Assembly: GCF_910592395.1 (NCBI RefSeq)
Contig: NC_088313.1
Span: forward strand, 6,886,501-6,950,500
DNA from: Lineus longissimus
Taxonomy: Eukaryota > Nemertea > Pilidiophora > Heteronemertea > Lineidae
Direction: 5' to 3'
DNA: 64,000 nucleotides
The translations under genes were made by a program, and so were the position numbers. The first letter of the stretch is position 1. Every line of letters begins with the position of its first letter. Shown one piece after another: positions 21,161 through 32,815 of the stretch. Under the pieces are notes generated by a model. It was not told the origin of the DNA and did no database searches. It saw nothing but the letters and a program-made list of their open reading frames with translations.

Positions 21161-24100
21161 AACAATGCAAAGCAGCCTCGGAGTTCGTCGGTTTACCCGA
21201 TCGATGATGACGTTTACAAGGAGTTGTATCGTTTTCTGTCGGAAGACGTACGATGGCGGGAACTTTCAACGCCTGCGGAAATGAAAGCATACCAGAAGAA
21301 GATTTCTGGCAGGTACCGAATCATGAGAAAAAACAATCCGCTAAATGGGAACGACGAGGAAAGCATTGTGGAAGTCGGTGGACATAGGATAGTTCCGAGG
21401 ATATCAGAAATTGACCCTATAGTCAGGTATTTCTTTGGCCAATATAAAGGATTCGCTGCCAAGAAACTATCCGCCGTTATATCCAGGCAATACTGTGCGA
21501 TGGGAGAAAAGCTTGTGCGTCGATATCTTGCAAAAATGAAAGAGAGTCAGAGCCGAAAACCTCTCTTCTCCAACAAAGCTCCGCTTCGGCCTGTTCTGGC
21601 AAAATCAGTGATGGCCCAGATCCAAATGGACCTTGTGAACTTCTTAAACATGCCCGTAGAAATAGACAACATGAAGTACTGTTACGTTCTCTCAGGGCTC
21701 GACATCTTCTCAAGATATCTTTGGCTGAGGCCACTTTGCGACAAAGGGTCGCCTGGGGTGGCTGAAAAGCTGTGTGAAATATTTATGGAACACGGCTGCC
21801 CCAAAATAATCCATTGCGATAACGGCGGAGAATTCAAAAAGATGGTTAGCAGACTAGCAGAGAGGTTAAACGTAAAAATCATCAAGGGTCGGCCGTATCA
21901 TCCCCAGACCCAAGGAAAGGTTAGTTTCAATGCGCTTAAATGTTTAGAAAATACAGGTACAGTAGGACAGATTGGAATTTGTTTCAATGGACCCCCCGGG
22001 AAAATGAATTTAACTCAGGGTCTTGGAGACATATGTAGTTCCACTGGTAGGTCCGACTGTCAGTGAATAAATTTATATCCAAATCGTTACTTTACATTTG
22101 TCCCCTGTTGTTACTGCAACCCATGAACTCCTCCATGAAATTATAGGTCCCGCAGATATGAAATTCGTGCTTGTGAATAAATCTTAACGGACAATAATAA
22201 TCCTGTTCTTTGTTTTCAGGTTGAAAGGGTACACAGAACGTGGAAAGAGAAACTCGCGTTTGACATTTCACAATTTGTGCAAACGGGCAAGGCTCATAAT
22301 TGGGTTGAAGGATTGCCGTCCTACGCAAGACTGTACAACAACTCCCCGCACGAAGCTTTTAAGAGTAAGTACACATCTAAAGGTTTTTATGATCCGAGGA
22401 GACTACAGTACTTGGAGATCTCCAGGATCCGCCATCAAATTTTGCCCCCTCCTGATACCCCCCTCTGAATTATTACCCCTAGGAATTCCTAGTAGGACAT
22501 GAAAGTTTTCGTCTGTGATCAGAGGGACAGAAAAATATTTTGGGGAAGACAAAAGTCAGGTACATGTACCACCAAGCAATGGAAAATTGCCCGGCGACTT
22601 TTCATGTGTACCTTTTTTCAGATAAATATTGTCATTTTGAGTCGTACTTCGCCCGAGCGCCTTGGTTGCCTGGCAGTAAAGAAAAGAATAAGAACGACGA
22701 TGGAACAACAACCGAGGACGAAGACGAACATGAGGAGGAGGACGAAGAAGAAATGGGGGTGATTTTCCTTTATAAATAATTCCTAGATGCGGGATGCAGT
22801 CATCCTTCGTCCAGCGGGTTTATTTTTGCTTGCTCCTCTTTCATGTGACAAATCAGTAAAGAGGTTCTGATGAAATTTCTGTGTTGAGCTTCCAAGATAG
22901 TTGAACACCTGAGCGAGAAATCACGACTTAATGCTCCGAAAAAAACGAAGGTGGTAGGTTCGAATATTCCTATGTGATATTTTCTTCGATGGGCCCTATG
23001 TGTGCTGAAGATGAGCCAAATTGGAAGGGGGGTGTTGTTTTGGCATAGAATGACCCACATGGAAAGTAAAATCTCTCCCGTTGTTTGCCTCATACTCTCA
23101 ATGTTTCCCCGTCTTTTTCAGGTGGATACAAAAGAGAACAGTGCAACCCTGGATGATGTTCAAGCTTTCAAAGCAGCTGCCGATGAAATTAGAGAAGAGG
23201 TCAGAAAGACTTCGAAGAAATACGCACAGAAGATGGTTAACAAAAAGCTTGGCAAATCACCTCCAAGTGTATACGCAGTTGGGGATAAAGTGTTGGTGCG
23301 GATTCAAGGTAGAGAACAGCGGAAAAGTGGAAAGAAGGTGAAGGCACCAAAGGCTGTCGAGGGGGTCGTTACAAAGGCTCGCAAACAAAAGTACCGTTAC
23401 AGGGTAAAATACATCCTAGATGATGCCGAAAATGAAGGATTGTTTTCGGTGAGCGATATCACGTCTATGACGCGTGAAGAAGAAGCGAAACGCCGACCGA
23501 GAACTGCGAAGACAACAGAGGAATATCTATTCGAGGAGTATATAAAGAATACAGCGTCTTTCTCATCTGTGGAAGCAATGTTGGAATTCATTGAACTCAA
23601 CCAAGCAATTGAATGCTCAAGATTGGAACACCAGTCAAGAAATAGCATGCAAGAGCGATTCTTTGCAACCATCACTAACCATGGTCTCCAGGTTAGACGA
23701 GAAATTGAAGGCGATGGGAACTGCATGTTCGCAGCTTTCGTCGACCAGTTGGAACGCGTCGGCATAATGATGCATTTACAAACGAAAGTGTGTTTGAGAG
23801 TACCGAGAATACCTCAGATAATGTGCGTGGTTCCGTAGACTTGCAGTCCCCAACGGTGTCGATGGGAAAACCCCATGAAGGACCCGATGACCCATCAGAT
23901 ACTTTACCTCTGGATGCTGAATGACCTTTGGATGATGATGAAATAAGACAGGCTGTAAGAGCGGAAAGGGGTGAAAATTTAACGGAATGGGATGCTATCT
24001 CAGAAAATCACTGGCTCTTTGGCATAACGGTTGCGAGCATGCTGTGGGCCAGAGATGCACAGACGAGAGGAATCACACTGGAAAAGGTCAATGGGCATTA

Positions 24101-24320
24101 CGTTTTGAATGAAGAACTGATCGCGATGGACGATTTTGACGCATTCCAGGGGAAAATGACAGCAGAGGATTATCGAAAACGCTTCAAAGACAAGCTTCTT
24201 AACATTTGGCTTGCCAAATTTCGACCTTCAACAGCTTTTCCGGAAGACGGTGATTTTCTCCTAATAAACTCAACATCAGCTAGAGAATTTGATGAGTGGA
24301 GGTGCTCCTATCTGATGTAG
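21161..24320 (+). pseudogene. Ginger integrase (transposase) with C-terminal OTU-like domain, multi-exon
   Basis: Four exons with phase-consistent junctions: 21161-21919, 22220-22364, 22622-22758 and 23122 onward. Exon 1 carries the integrase core with MAQIQMDLVNF (first Asp) and IIHCDNGGEFKK (second Asp). The glutamate of KVERVHRTWKEKL starts exon 2, so the catalytic triad is complete only after splicing. The N-terminal HHCC zinc motif looks lost. Exon 3 ends in a Glu/Asp-rich tract. Exon 4 has an SH3-like integrase tail (VGDKVLVRIQG) and then REIEGDGNCMFAAFVDQLER, the Asp/Cys start of an OTU cysteine protease. The frame breaks near 23757-23763, an in-frame TGA follows at 23922, and the final frame runs to 24318. 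The OTU catalytic His was not found. Confidence 0.75.
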
Positions 24321-25365
24321 TTAATAACAACCGTAACATGTGTAGCTTCACTTTACTTTACCGTGAACAAAGGTCTAGTTTTGTTTAGTAAATAGTCAAC
24401 TAAACATATAATTAAACATGACATGAACCATGATTATACACTTTATGATAATTTTCATGAGAACCCCTAATTTCGTTCAAAGGCTATCATTCCAGAGATT
24501 TTTCTGACGAAAAAAATATATCGTAGTCAGTAATTGTACTGTCTGTATCTATTAGAAAATACATAGTAAGTGATCTTAATGTTTGCACGGATTCATTTTA
24601 CTCAGTCATAGCACCAAAAGAGGCGAATTTTGCATTTCTAGACACTTTAGGCCATAGCTTTGTTCGAAAAAGGCTAATAAGGGTCTAATTTGTTAGCCAA
24701 CTCCATGCGACACAAAAGGATGGCGTGCCTTTTCCACAAGCTAGCTTGCCAAATTAAAGTGCAATTAGACCCTAATTACTTATTTCTGTCCAAAGTAAGG
24801 GCTCTTTTTTGTCTAGAAGGTTTAGAAATGCAAAACCTGCCTCATTTGGTAATATTAGTGGTAATGGGTGTCCCCACGACTGGATCATCTGACTAGCCAC
24901 GGGTAGTTGGACCTAAGATCTTTGGATCTCAATGCCAATTGTCAACTGAGATATCCTTCATCTACGATTGTTTTAGCCTTACTAATATCTGTCACAATAA
25001 CCTATATCTAAAGATGATGAGCAATAAACATGTCAATAAACATGAATAAGCAGGGACAAGTCCTGATGCAGGGCGGTCAAACAATCTTTGGAGAACACCA
25101 TGTACATTTTTTACACTGAAAAAATCAACATGAAAATCATACAGCCGACGCACATGCATGTCAAATGCCTGTGCCGTCATTTTACAACCCGCATTCATTC
25201 AAGACCAAAATACCAATGGCTACAATCAAATTGTTGCTCTTTTTGTGCCCAATATCTTCAGGATATTCAGGAAGTCAGCTGCATGGACAATGGGAGATAT
25301 TTGCGTCATTGCGGATAAGAAGACGAACGATCATCCTGCCTTGCTTAGGCGTTTTTAAATCATTC
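24321..25365. other. 3' part of the Ginger element without recognised genes
   Basis: AT-rich sequence between the transposase and the right TIR. TAATTAGGGTCTAATT-like words occur near 24680 and 24765 in inverse orientation. No gene recognised. Confidence 0.4.
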
Positions 25366-25719
25366 AGACTGATTGCAAACTCTCGTATAGTAGGCATATT
25401 AGAGTTGGAACAAACCGTTCACCCGGTAGAGACATCTTGCGGCTGAATACTTATCTGTCTCCATCATAATTGGCATATTTAAGTTGGAATCATGTCCATC
25501 ACAGTTGGCACTATAATAGAGTTGGAGCGTAACAGGGGCCATTATCAAAGGCCCCTTGTTTTCAGGTATAAAGCGTACGCATTAGGCTGTCCAGACTGCT
25601 CGACTAAAGCAGCGTCTCAATAGTCCCCACAGAAACAGGATGGGGTGTATGTTTCAGAGAGAGACGAAACACGCATATCTCCCGGGCATAAATTTGTCCC
25701 TGGTAGATCGAGATGGCCT

Positions 25720-25930
25720 TACAAGGACAAGTCCTGTGGGGAGGGGGGGGGCTAGGCCTACCAAGATGAGACAGATAGTCGCAAAGGGCATGTCACAACA
25801 TATGATATCATAGACAGAACCAATGTGTCCTGTGGGGGGGGGGGCTAGGCCTACCAAGATGAGACAGATCGCAAAGAACAACATACTGCTGCTGTGCTGC
25901 TGACAGTGTCCTTCATAGGCAAGACCAAGG
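25720..25930 (-). repeat. Inverted copy of the 17.3-kb satellite
   Basis: Read on the minus strand it gives the same units, including TCATCTTGGTAGGCCTAG, G/C runs and CTGTCAGCAGCACAGCAGCA, matching 17330-17430. Confidence 0.85.
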
Positions 25931-25974
25931 TGTCCTTACTAAGATGCAGATAGTCGTAAAAAGGGCAGTCACAA

Positions 25975-26496
25975 CCGACCTACTGGAGCGAATTCAACGA
26001 AGAGGTGCGCGATTTTTTTGTCACCAATGAATACAGAGACCGAAGACCAGGATCTGTCACCCGCCAACTCCAAACCCTAGAGTGGGATACACTCAAAGAG
26101 AGGAGAAGGAAGGCAACACTACAGTGCTTTACAATATCCAGCACAGCCTCGTGGACTTCGTCGCCCCAGACTCCATCACCATGGGCGACCCGAGGACCCG
26201 AGGCCTGGACAGATACCACCCAGCAAGAGGCATCATCCTTCTTCCACAGAACGATCAGAAGCTGGAACACCCTCCCAGAAGCGACAACATCTGCCAAGAC
26301 CCCTAGCCTCCAGCTCCGCGTAGACCACAACTATTTTAACCACCAGACTTTATCGTTTTAATCGCACCGACCAAGATTTTATAAACGTCTGTGCACCGTC
26401 TGCGTAATGAGCAACTACTTCATGGTTAATAACGCGCAAACTGCGCCCTACCATTTAGGCCTACCGGAAGATGATGATGATGCGGATAATGATAAT
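25975..26496 (+). pseudogene. LINE ORF2 C-terminal fragment with 3' UTR (right copy)
   Basis: An open frame of about 118 residues begins near VTNEYRDRRPGSV and ends with PSLQLRVDHNYF, with FFHRTIRSWNTLPEA between. This is the usual C terminus of a jockey/CR1-type RT, where a small frameshift relative to the left copy splits the GDPRTRG motif. The 3' UTR ends in a GATAATAATAAT tail at about 26496. It is a mirror copy of 16748-17290. Confidence 0.8.
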
Positions 26497-26640
26497 AATA
26501 ATATTAGGCAGGACCAAATTTGGTGTCCTCTAGTAGCCTAGCATATCAGGATAGTCGCTGGAGACAAGTCACAACCCATAGTTCGGAGAGATGAGACAAT
26601 TAACAGTGAGGATTGTCACAACCTTTAGGCCTATTTATGT
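26497..26640 (-). repeat. Inverted copy of 12085-12228
   Basis: The reverse complement matches 12085-12228 closely and joins directly to the LINE tail, giving the empty site for the 4.5-kb insertion at 12229. Confidence 0.8.
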
Positions 26641-26879
26641 ATTTATTTACTGTTCTTCATAGTTTATAATATTGTAAATTAGATGTAGATATTGATCTGA
26701 AACTTCTGCAAGTCTATCACATTAATTAGAAGAAGGTGTTTGCCCAAACCACACCCGGCGGGGGTGGTCTTCCAGGTGATTATTGATAAATATTGATAGT
26801 GGTAGGCATTATCCCTGTATACCGGCGGTTGGGTCCTTACCGGTCCAGAAAACTAGGTCATCCTGCTAAAATTGTGAAG

Positions 26880-27250
26880 AATAGAAGATATCCTATAGAC
26901 AAAAGTGGGGTCTTCGTTTCATAGTAGGGTCTTCGCTTTATAGTTGGTGGGATCTTCGTTTGATAGTCGGGTCTTCGCTTTATAGTTGGTGGGGTCTTCG
27001 TTTTATAGTACGGTCTTCGCTTTATAGTTGGTGGGGTCTTCGTTATATAGTAGGGTCTTCGCTTAATAGTCGGTGGGATCTTCGTTTTATGGTAGGGTCT
27101 TCGCTTTATAGTTGGTGGGATCTTCGTTTTATAGTAGGGTCTTCGCTTTATGGTTGGTGGGATCTTCGTTTTATAGTAGGGTCTTCGCTTTATAGTAGGT
27201 GGGATCTTCGTTTTATAGATCTTCCATCTTCGGTCTTTGGTCTTCGGTTT
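26880..27250 (-). repeat. 42-bp coding-phase minisatellite, about eight units
   Basis: The unit GGTCTTCGCTTTATAGTTGG...ATCTTCGTTTTATAGTA repeats without stops on the minus strand, reading TKIPPTIKRRPYYK. It replaces the C-terminal end of the copy-1 gene fragment at 27255, fused in the same frame region. The frame is kept only because the unit length is a multiple of three; I do not call it a gene. Confidence 0.8.
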
Positions 27251-27254
27251 ATAG

Positions 27255-28095
27255 ACACCCTCCGAGCAAAGACACAACTTCGGAGTCTCCCAATTTTCTG
27301 AACAAATCATGACGTAAAATAATCGACGTGGATTTATTATACTCGTACGGTTTTTCTAAGATTGTGATGGAGTGTGTTCTGGCTGATGATTTATAGAGAT
27401 AACCATTCAAATCACATTCGATATCCTCTAACATGATGTTATCCATATCAAATGATTCAACCCTTTTGACTTCAGGCATAGGATAGGAGCGCATCTCTTT
27501 TAGGCTTTTAACATACCGAAGTTTAAGAACGAACCCTACGTTTACTATTTTATACCAATCTAACCAAGACTTAGACAGGGCTTTACCCTGTTCTTGTGCT
27601 TCGGAAATTCGCATCGAAAGATCAACTCTAAGAAAACATTCTCACCGCATTGAAACCATTTCGAACCTGGAATTCTTTGGGCCGAGGCTTTTCTCATGTT
27701 CATCATACGGTAGAATCAACTCTCGGCAATTGCCATTTCCATTCATGATATGCTCGCAACTTTTCCGAGGTATATTTCCGTTCACGAGGAGTGCTCACAC
27801 CTATGACATCATTGCCATATTCGTCAGCAATATATGTGAGCTCGTTGAAATGAAAATGATATATCATTTTAAAATCTCCGCTTATATCATATTGGCTGTA
27901 GACGTAGACAATACGATGAGGTGTCAAGGAGTAATGAAAAAGAGCCACTGTGACTATGACACTTAGCCCTGTGTGGTAAAATACCGGTGCCGCCCATGCT
28001 GAGAACAGACCATAGATCCTTACATCCGACACGATAGTACGACCGATAGTTGCCCCTCTGCTAGTTCGGCGTTTTGGTTGAACGAGTATTTTCAA
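27255..28095 (-). pseudogene. Membrane-protein-like gene fragment, copy 1 (TMEM231-like architecture, tentative)
   Basis: The N-terminal part (28095-27703) opens with a basic leader, then RIYGLFSAW and a hydrophobic segment LSVIVTVALF, then YSLTPHRIVYVY. A deletion of about 11 bp relative to copy 2 near 27750 shifts the frame. The second part (27614-27255) continues with WYKIVNVGFVLKLRY and DIECDLNGYLYKSSA, then ends at the minisatellite. The order (YxxFS motif, N-terminal TM, luminal domain) recalls TMEM231, a ciliary transition-zone protein, but identity is low and I treat this as a hypothesis. Copy 2 at 33755-34830 keeps the parts missing here. Confidence 0.5.
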
Positions 28096-28559
28096 ATTAT
28101 AAAGTTAATAGATTACATGTGGGAGATGGAAGGCTGTCGCTCTCTTTTGATTAGACAATCTTTATAAGTAGTGCACGCGTCTTGATTATATAAACATATT
28201 ATTTATGTATAGACGTATGATGCCTCTATAGGATACCCTGTATATATAATAGAGAGGTTGAGCTCCACCCTGCATCGCATCCGACGGTCATGGCAATAAA
28301 GCGGAATCTACGTAAACTTCGGAATCTCGGACAAATGGACGCAAACACCCTAGTGGACATGAAAATATCGATATCAAATATATAATATTTATTTGTAAAG
28401 GTTGCTTCGTTTTTCCTTCTCCCCATGCCCCCACGGCCGATATGGAAATGGGCCGAGAAAAATAAGATCATTTTTGTCACGCATGTTGGAAAATATAGAG
28501 GTTTGAACAATATGATACTGATACTGAAACATTTCAAATATTTGTTGCATATTTGTTAG

Positions 28560-29084
28560 ATATGCAATGAATACTTGTAAAATTCAATAAGTATCAGAAC
28601 GTTGATATCAAGATATCGATATCCTCATACCGTTTTTAGGCAGTTTCCGCAGATTCCTCTAAATCGGAACAATGGCCCGTTCTTCCGAGTCCCACTCCGA
28701 CTTCATCTGCGAGGTTGGATTGCGTACAGTTATCTAGTAATACATGTATATTCAGTTAATCGAGGACCGTTTTCATAGTGCCATTCTATCAGCAATGTTT
28801 TTGATATCAAATTGGATCAGTGCATAAGATGGCTACAACGAAGTGGTTATCCAAATTGCAGTCCACGATTTGACATACGACTTTATTATATACGTGTACA
28901 CCTAAGGCACAGGCCGATCTGGATTTCAAAGTAGTATTGTAATTGTGCAGTTTCACGTTATATATCACTGTGAAATAGGTTTACCGTTCAGTTGAACCAA
29001 TAAGTTTAACCTCAAAGGTACACCGTATTCCTCAGTTAACTGTACGTCATGCATTCGTACGAGAATTTGGTTTCTGTTTCAACA
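28560..29084. other. No recognised gene
   Basis: No domain-bearing ORF; part of the duplicated block's spacer. Confidence 0.4.
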
Positions 29085-29460
29085 GCTGCATAATGTTGCA
29101 TATTATAGTCACGTCCGCTCTGGTCATCAGAGAATGTCAGGCCCCTGGCCATGGTCCCAAAGAAAAATCTGCTGACCTATGTTGGCCGGGCATTTTTCGG
29201 CATGTCGACTTACCGGCAGTGAATGTCAATCATAGAGTCTCTTCCTTTGTGAAGGATAGATATACGCACAGCGACGGTAGATCGGCATGGTTTTCGATGG
29301 CTGGCCCAGAGTTAATGAGCTACCAATGGGACTGACATCTTGCACTGACCTCAATATCTTCAAGGCCCTTCTCAAAACCCATCTTTTGGGTGAGGGCCTT
29401 CAGTTTATAAATGTACATCACTTTGAGCGGACAGACTGCCTGATAATTGCGCTCTATAAA
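29085..29460 (+). pseudogene. LINE ORF2 C-terminal relic (copy 1)
   Basis: Frame-broken remains of an RT C terminus: FSMAGPELMSYQWD corresponds to the usual FS-AGP-WN-LP motif, and IFKALLKTHLLGEG to the DSFKKQLKTHLF motif. The paralogue at 36560-36840 has the same motifs. Confidence 0.6.
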
Positions 29461-30477
29461 TATCATTGTATATGTATGTATGTATATTCCATTCAAAGTA
29501 AGCCTCTTTCTGTTTGCGGAACTGAGAGTTTTTGGCAACACAACCAAGGGCCTCCTGGGTTATGTTAAAATGCATAATTTTGCATGCCAAGAGCGTACAT
29601 GAATATATCAAATGAATTTGTGCACAAATTACATACGCTAAGACTGCAGTCAGCGGTGACCCCCAAACATTCGTCGGTCAAATGCCAGACACATCAACTG
29701 AAACTTATGACGTTTAACAGAGCGTACACGAATTCACAACAACATATCAAAGAGAAAAGCACACATTTACCATACGAAAAGAATAATTAGACATATCCGG
29801 CTTCGACTGATCAATAGTTCGCCAAATGTCAATCAATTTAGAAGTAATTGATGACGTCAGCGTCTACTGATCAGCGCCTCTAGTGCCGGAGCTCGGCTGT
29901 TGTGGCTCTGTTGTTGGTGGGAAGTAGCCGACATGATGTCGGAAGGACTTATTTTTCCCAACGCCATCAGATTTGGTCCGCTACAACAGGCGCTGATCTA
30001 GAAAAAGGTGAATTACGAAAAAAGCATGCTTAGTCACCTGTCTGATCTGGTGTCCCTAGTTCTGCTGCGACAGACACAACCGATGCAATTGATCCTGATG
30101 ATACGATTAATGTGGCTTAAACAAGACACTGTTCAATCAATAACAACACAACTAGCTTCAATAACTGTATTTTGTAAAATTGATTCAAAGAAAATAATGC
30201 ATGACCTTATTTTGACATCGATCCCTTTGAAAATCGTTAACGCGGAATAGAATCAGACCCAATACGCACCATTTTTACATATACAAAATGTAGTTACGTA
30301 GGTATTTGTGATCCAGATCAGTGAAACTAAAGCAGACTTGTGCTTTTTTGTCACTGCGACCTGTGATAATGATTGCATGCGGCAAAAATCGCTCGTTTAC
30401 CGAGTTTACGGTGGTCATCGCAGGTAAGTGCATGCGACAGGAATCGATTATCGCGACTCTCCCGGGCCAAAATCCAG

Positions 30478-31608
30478 TATTAATTTTCATCCAGGGTTAA
30501 TCAATCCTTGGCCGACAAAAGTCCTACTGGGTGCCCAAAAATAAAACATACATGAGATAAGAATCTATATCATAATACTATAAGGCGGCTCGCTAAAGTG
30601 CCATTTGGGGGTAGTGTTTCGTCTCGAAATTTTGCACGTTTGCAGGTGATATGTTATCCTGATGCAACGTCATGTTTATTTTCGGAAATTTACTTCAGCG
30701 GAGCAGTAATGAGGGAATTTTAATCGGACACAGTCAATTCTCCTTATCACTCACGGAAGCCAAGCCATTGCTGTTTAGTTATGCAGGGGATTAATGAATC
30801 ACCTGCACTCCCTGTGGGGATACTAACACTACCTGTTGAACGGCTGGCTGTAGGGGGATGATTGGAACAGCCTGTACACGTGTTGACCTGCTGAACCAAG
30901 GTTAATGTTATTTTCAATCCACGATTGTAGGTCACCTGATCTTCGAGATTTCGCGGGAAAGAAATTGTAAACAAACGCATGTGTGCAGTTCAAATGTAAA
31001 CAAAAATGTATTTTGATACTTTTGGTTGCTGGACTTTGGTTTTCCCGCAGTAAGGAGCTGGGGTCAAATTGATGGTCTATCGTATATTGGTACTGTATTA
31101 GCCAGAGCTAGCCCTTGATTATGAAGGGATTTTCAAATTAAGGTTACAATGGTATGTTTATGTGCTCACCACAGCTTTCAAAACTTGATGTATCTGAAGA
31201 GGCACTCTGAACTTGGCATGGCCTTATCAAGGAGCTGCTCACGGTGCTGAACATCAACAACGCATTTTAAAGTTTTAGTAGTGATAGTGCAATTGGTCCG
31301 AGCCATTTGGAGGCCGACATGTGAAGGCCTATCTGGGTTCTCCTTCTTCTCCGTATAAAAAGGGGCATATTGCTGACTAAGGAACGAGGTATATTCACAT
31401 TGCCTCATCATCTCATTCGGACCAATTGATTTACTTTTATATGCACGCATACAGCACGCCACAGGGTCCGAGTCTGTGGACAAATGGTTGGTTTAATTTG
31501 TCTCTTCAATATTGCTCCTTTGATATTGCATTAGATTTTCATTGCAATTCAATCTATTCAAGGTATAGCCCATTTGAACCTGCCTGCGCCACGGGTACAA
31601 TGCTAGTT
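30478..31608. other. 1.1-kb segment absent from the paralogous block C
   Basis: The copy at 57114 passes directly from sequence matching 30477 to sequence matching 31609. This segment is therefore an insertion here or a deletion there. A 101-residue minus-strand ORF (31483-31178) shows no recognised domain and I found no TIRs. Confidence 0.5.
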
Positions 31609-32584
31609 GTATAAGATTGTTAAGATCTTATTCGAGTTTGGTGAACATGTGCATGTGCATTCGTTGCAAGATTTTTAGTTCAGATCTTAACTATTTCAAG
31701 AATATTGCAAGAATATTCTTACGAATGTACAGTCAAACTCTTATGAAAGGAAGGCAAAATATATTATCTCTATCGTCTTATCAGTTGTTTAATTGAGTCG
31801 GGTATAGCATATAAACTTCTAAACCTGTTTCCTACAGATATCATGTTTGGATTCTAGCATGGCTTATGTTTTATGAGATGCCTCATCAAATTGTTTATTG
31901 AAATGATAATAATTATGATTAGACGTAAAAAAAAAGCGGGTTGGCATTAAAATTTGAAAATCCGCCTTCCGCTGTGTAACTCCTGGCGGAACCCATCTCC
32001 TATCCAGGACACATCGAAGCGAAAGATTCTGGTGGGGGTACCAATTTAGTAGCCGATTGTCTGACCCTGAGCTGGTTGCACTGGTCTACAGTGGCAGATC
32101 ATTGGCCGGACCTGACAGAATCGCGAGCAATACAATTCAAAACAGTAAATGAGCAGAGTTGAACTGTAGATTGCGAATCTAGGAGACCCTTAATCGGGAA
32201 TAGAGTAATAACATGAGATAGCTGATGCTAGCTGACCTGACCATATATACTTGAATGCGTACGTCGGGGAGAACAACACAAGAAGAATTGCAGCCGAAAC
32301 CATGACCATCAAAAATAACAAACGGAATGTAGGGCGGGCATGTTATTAAATCCATTCATGATTAAGAATCACACTTCAACTTACTGGCAAGTGTCTTCTA
32401 TCTCACCAATCAATCAGGCTCAGCAAGTGGTCAGATGAGGCTTGAAAGCCTCGTGTCTGAATGATGACCAGCGCCATAAGGATTAATGATAGCATTACAG
32501 CCTGTCATGCGTCTAGCCAGCATTGCGAAGTAGGTCTAAATAGAAATGAAAAATACAAACACGACGATTAAAAGATTTGCAAGA

Positions 32585-32815
32585 ACGCCGACTCGGTGAC
32601 GACAATCGACCCGAGATCGTTGAAACGTGGAACTGAACTCCGACTCAGTGACGACAATCGACCAGAGATCTTGGAAACGAGGACGTAAACTCCGACTCGG
32701 TGACAATATTCGACCAAAGATATTTGAAATGCCATCGTAAACTCCGATTCGATGAACACAATCGACCAGATATCTTTGCAACGCGATGGTGAACTCAATG
32801 GTTCGATGAAAATAA
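32585..32815. repeat. ~58-bp minisatellite, four copies
   Basis: CTCCGACTCGGTGACGACAAT and ATCGACC-AGATCTTGAAACG recur with drift. Minus-strand open frames here are translations of the repeat. Confidence 0.8.

Larger units (their letters stand above)
19470..25534 (+). mobile_element. Ginger-type DNA transposon carrying an integrase/OTU gene, TSD GGGGC
   Basis: The left end starts TGTTACGCTCCAACTCTA and the right end is its inverse, ending at 25534. The TIR is about 165 bp and includes GTCTCTACCGGGTGAACGG on both sides (near 19570 and 25415-25435). GGGGC is present at 19465-19469 and 25535-25539, a 5-bp target duplication. From memory, TGT-starting TIRs and a Gypsy-related integrase define the Ginger group of cut-and-paste transposons. 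A HINE/pearl-type repeat (20308-21015) sits in the upstream intron of the gene. No LTR is present, which argues against a retrotransposon. Confidence 0.8.
27255..32480. repeat. Ancestral duplication block, copy 1
   Basis: In order it contains the gene fragment (27255-28095), its upstream sequence to 28560, a LINE fragment (29085-29460), block B (29505-29790), block C (29795-30477 plus 31609-31950) and block D (32190-32480). Each has a colinear partner in copy 2 between 34010 and 63180. Confidence 0.8.

Noticed and set aside
21161-24320. Integrase as a Gypsy retrotransposon pol remnant
   Set aside because: No RT, protease or LTR; introns and TIRs with TSD fit a DNA transposon.
26960-27301. 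Plus-strand frame with a repeated SSLYSWWDLRFIVG motif
   Set aside because: Opposite-strand reading of the 42-bp minisatellite; open because the unit is a multiple of three.
31178-31483. 101-residue minus-strand ORF as a gene
   Set aside because: No recognised domain, no splice context, and it lies in a segment absent from the paralogue.
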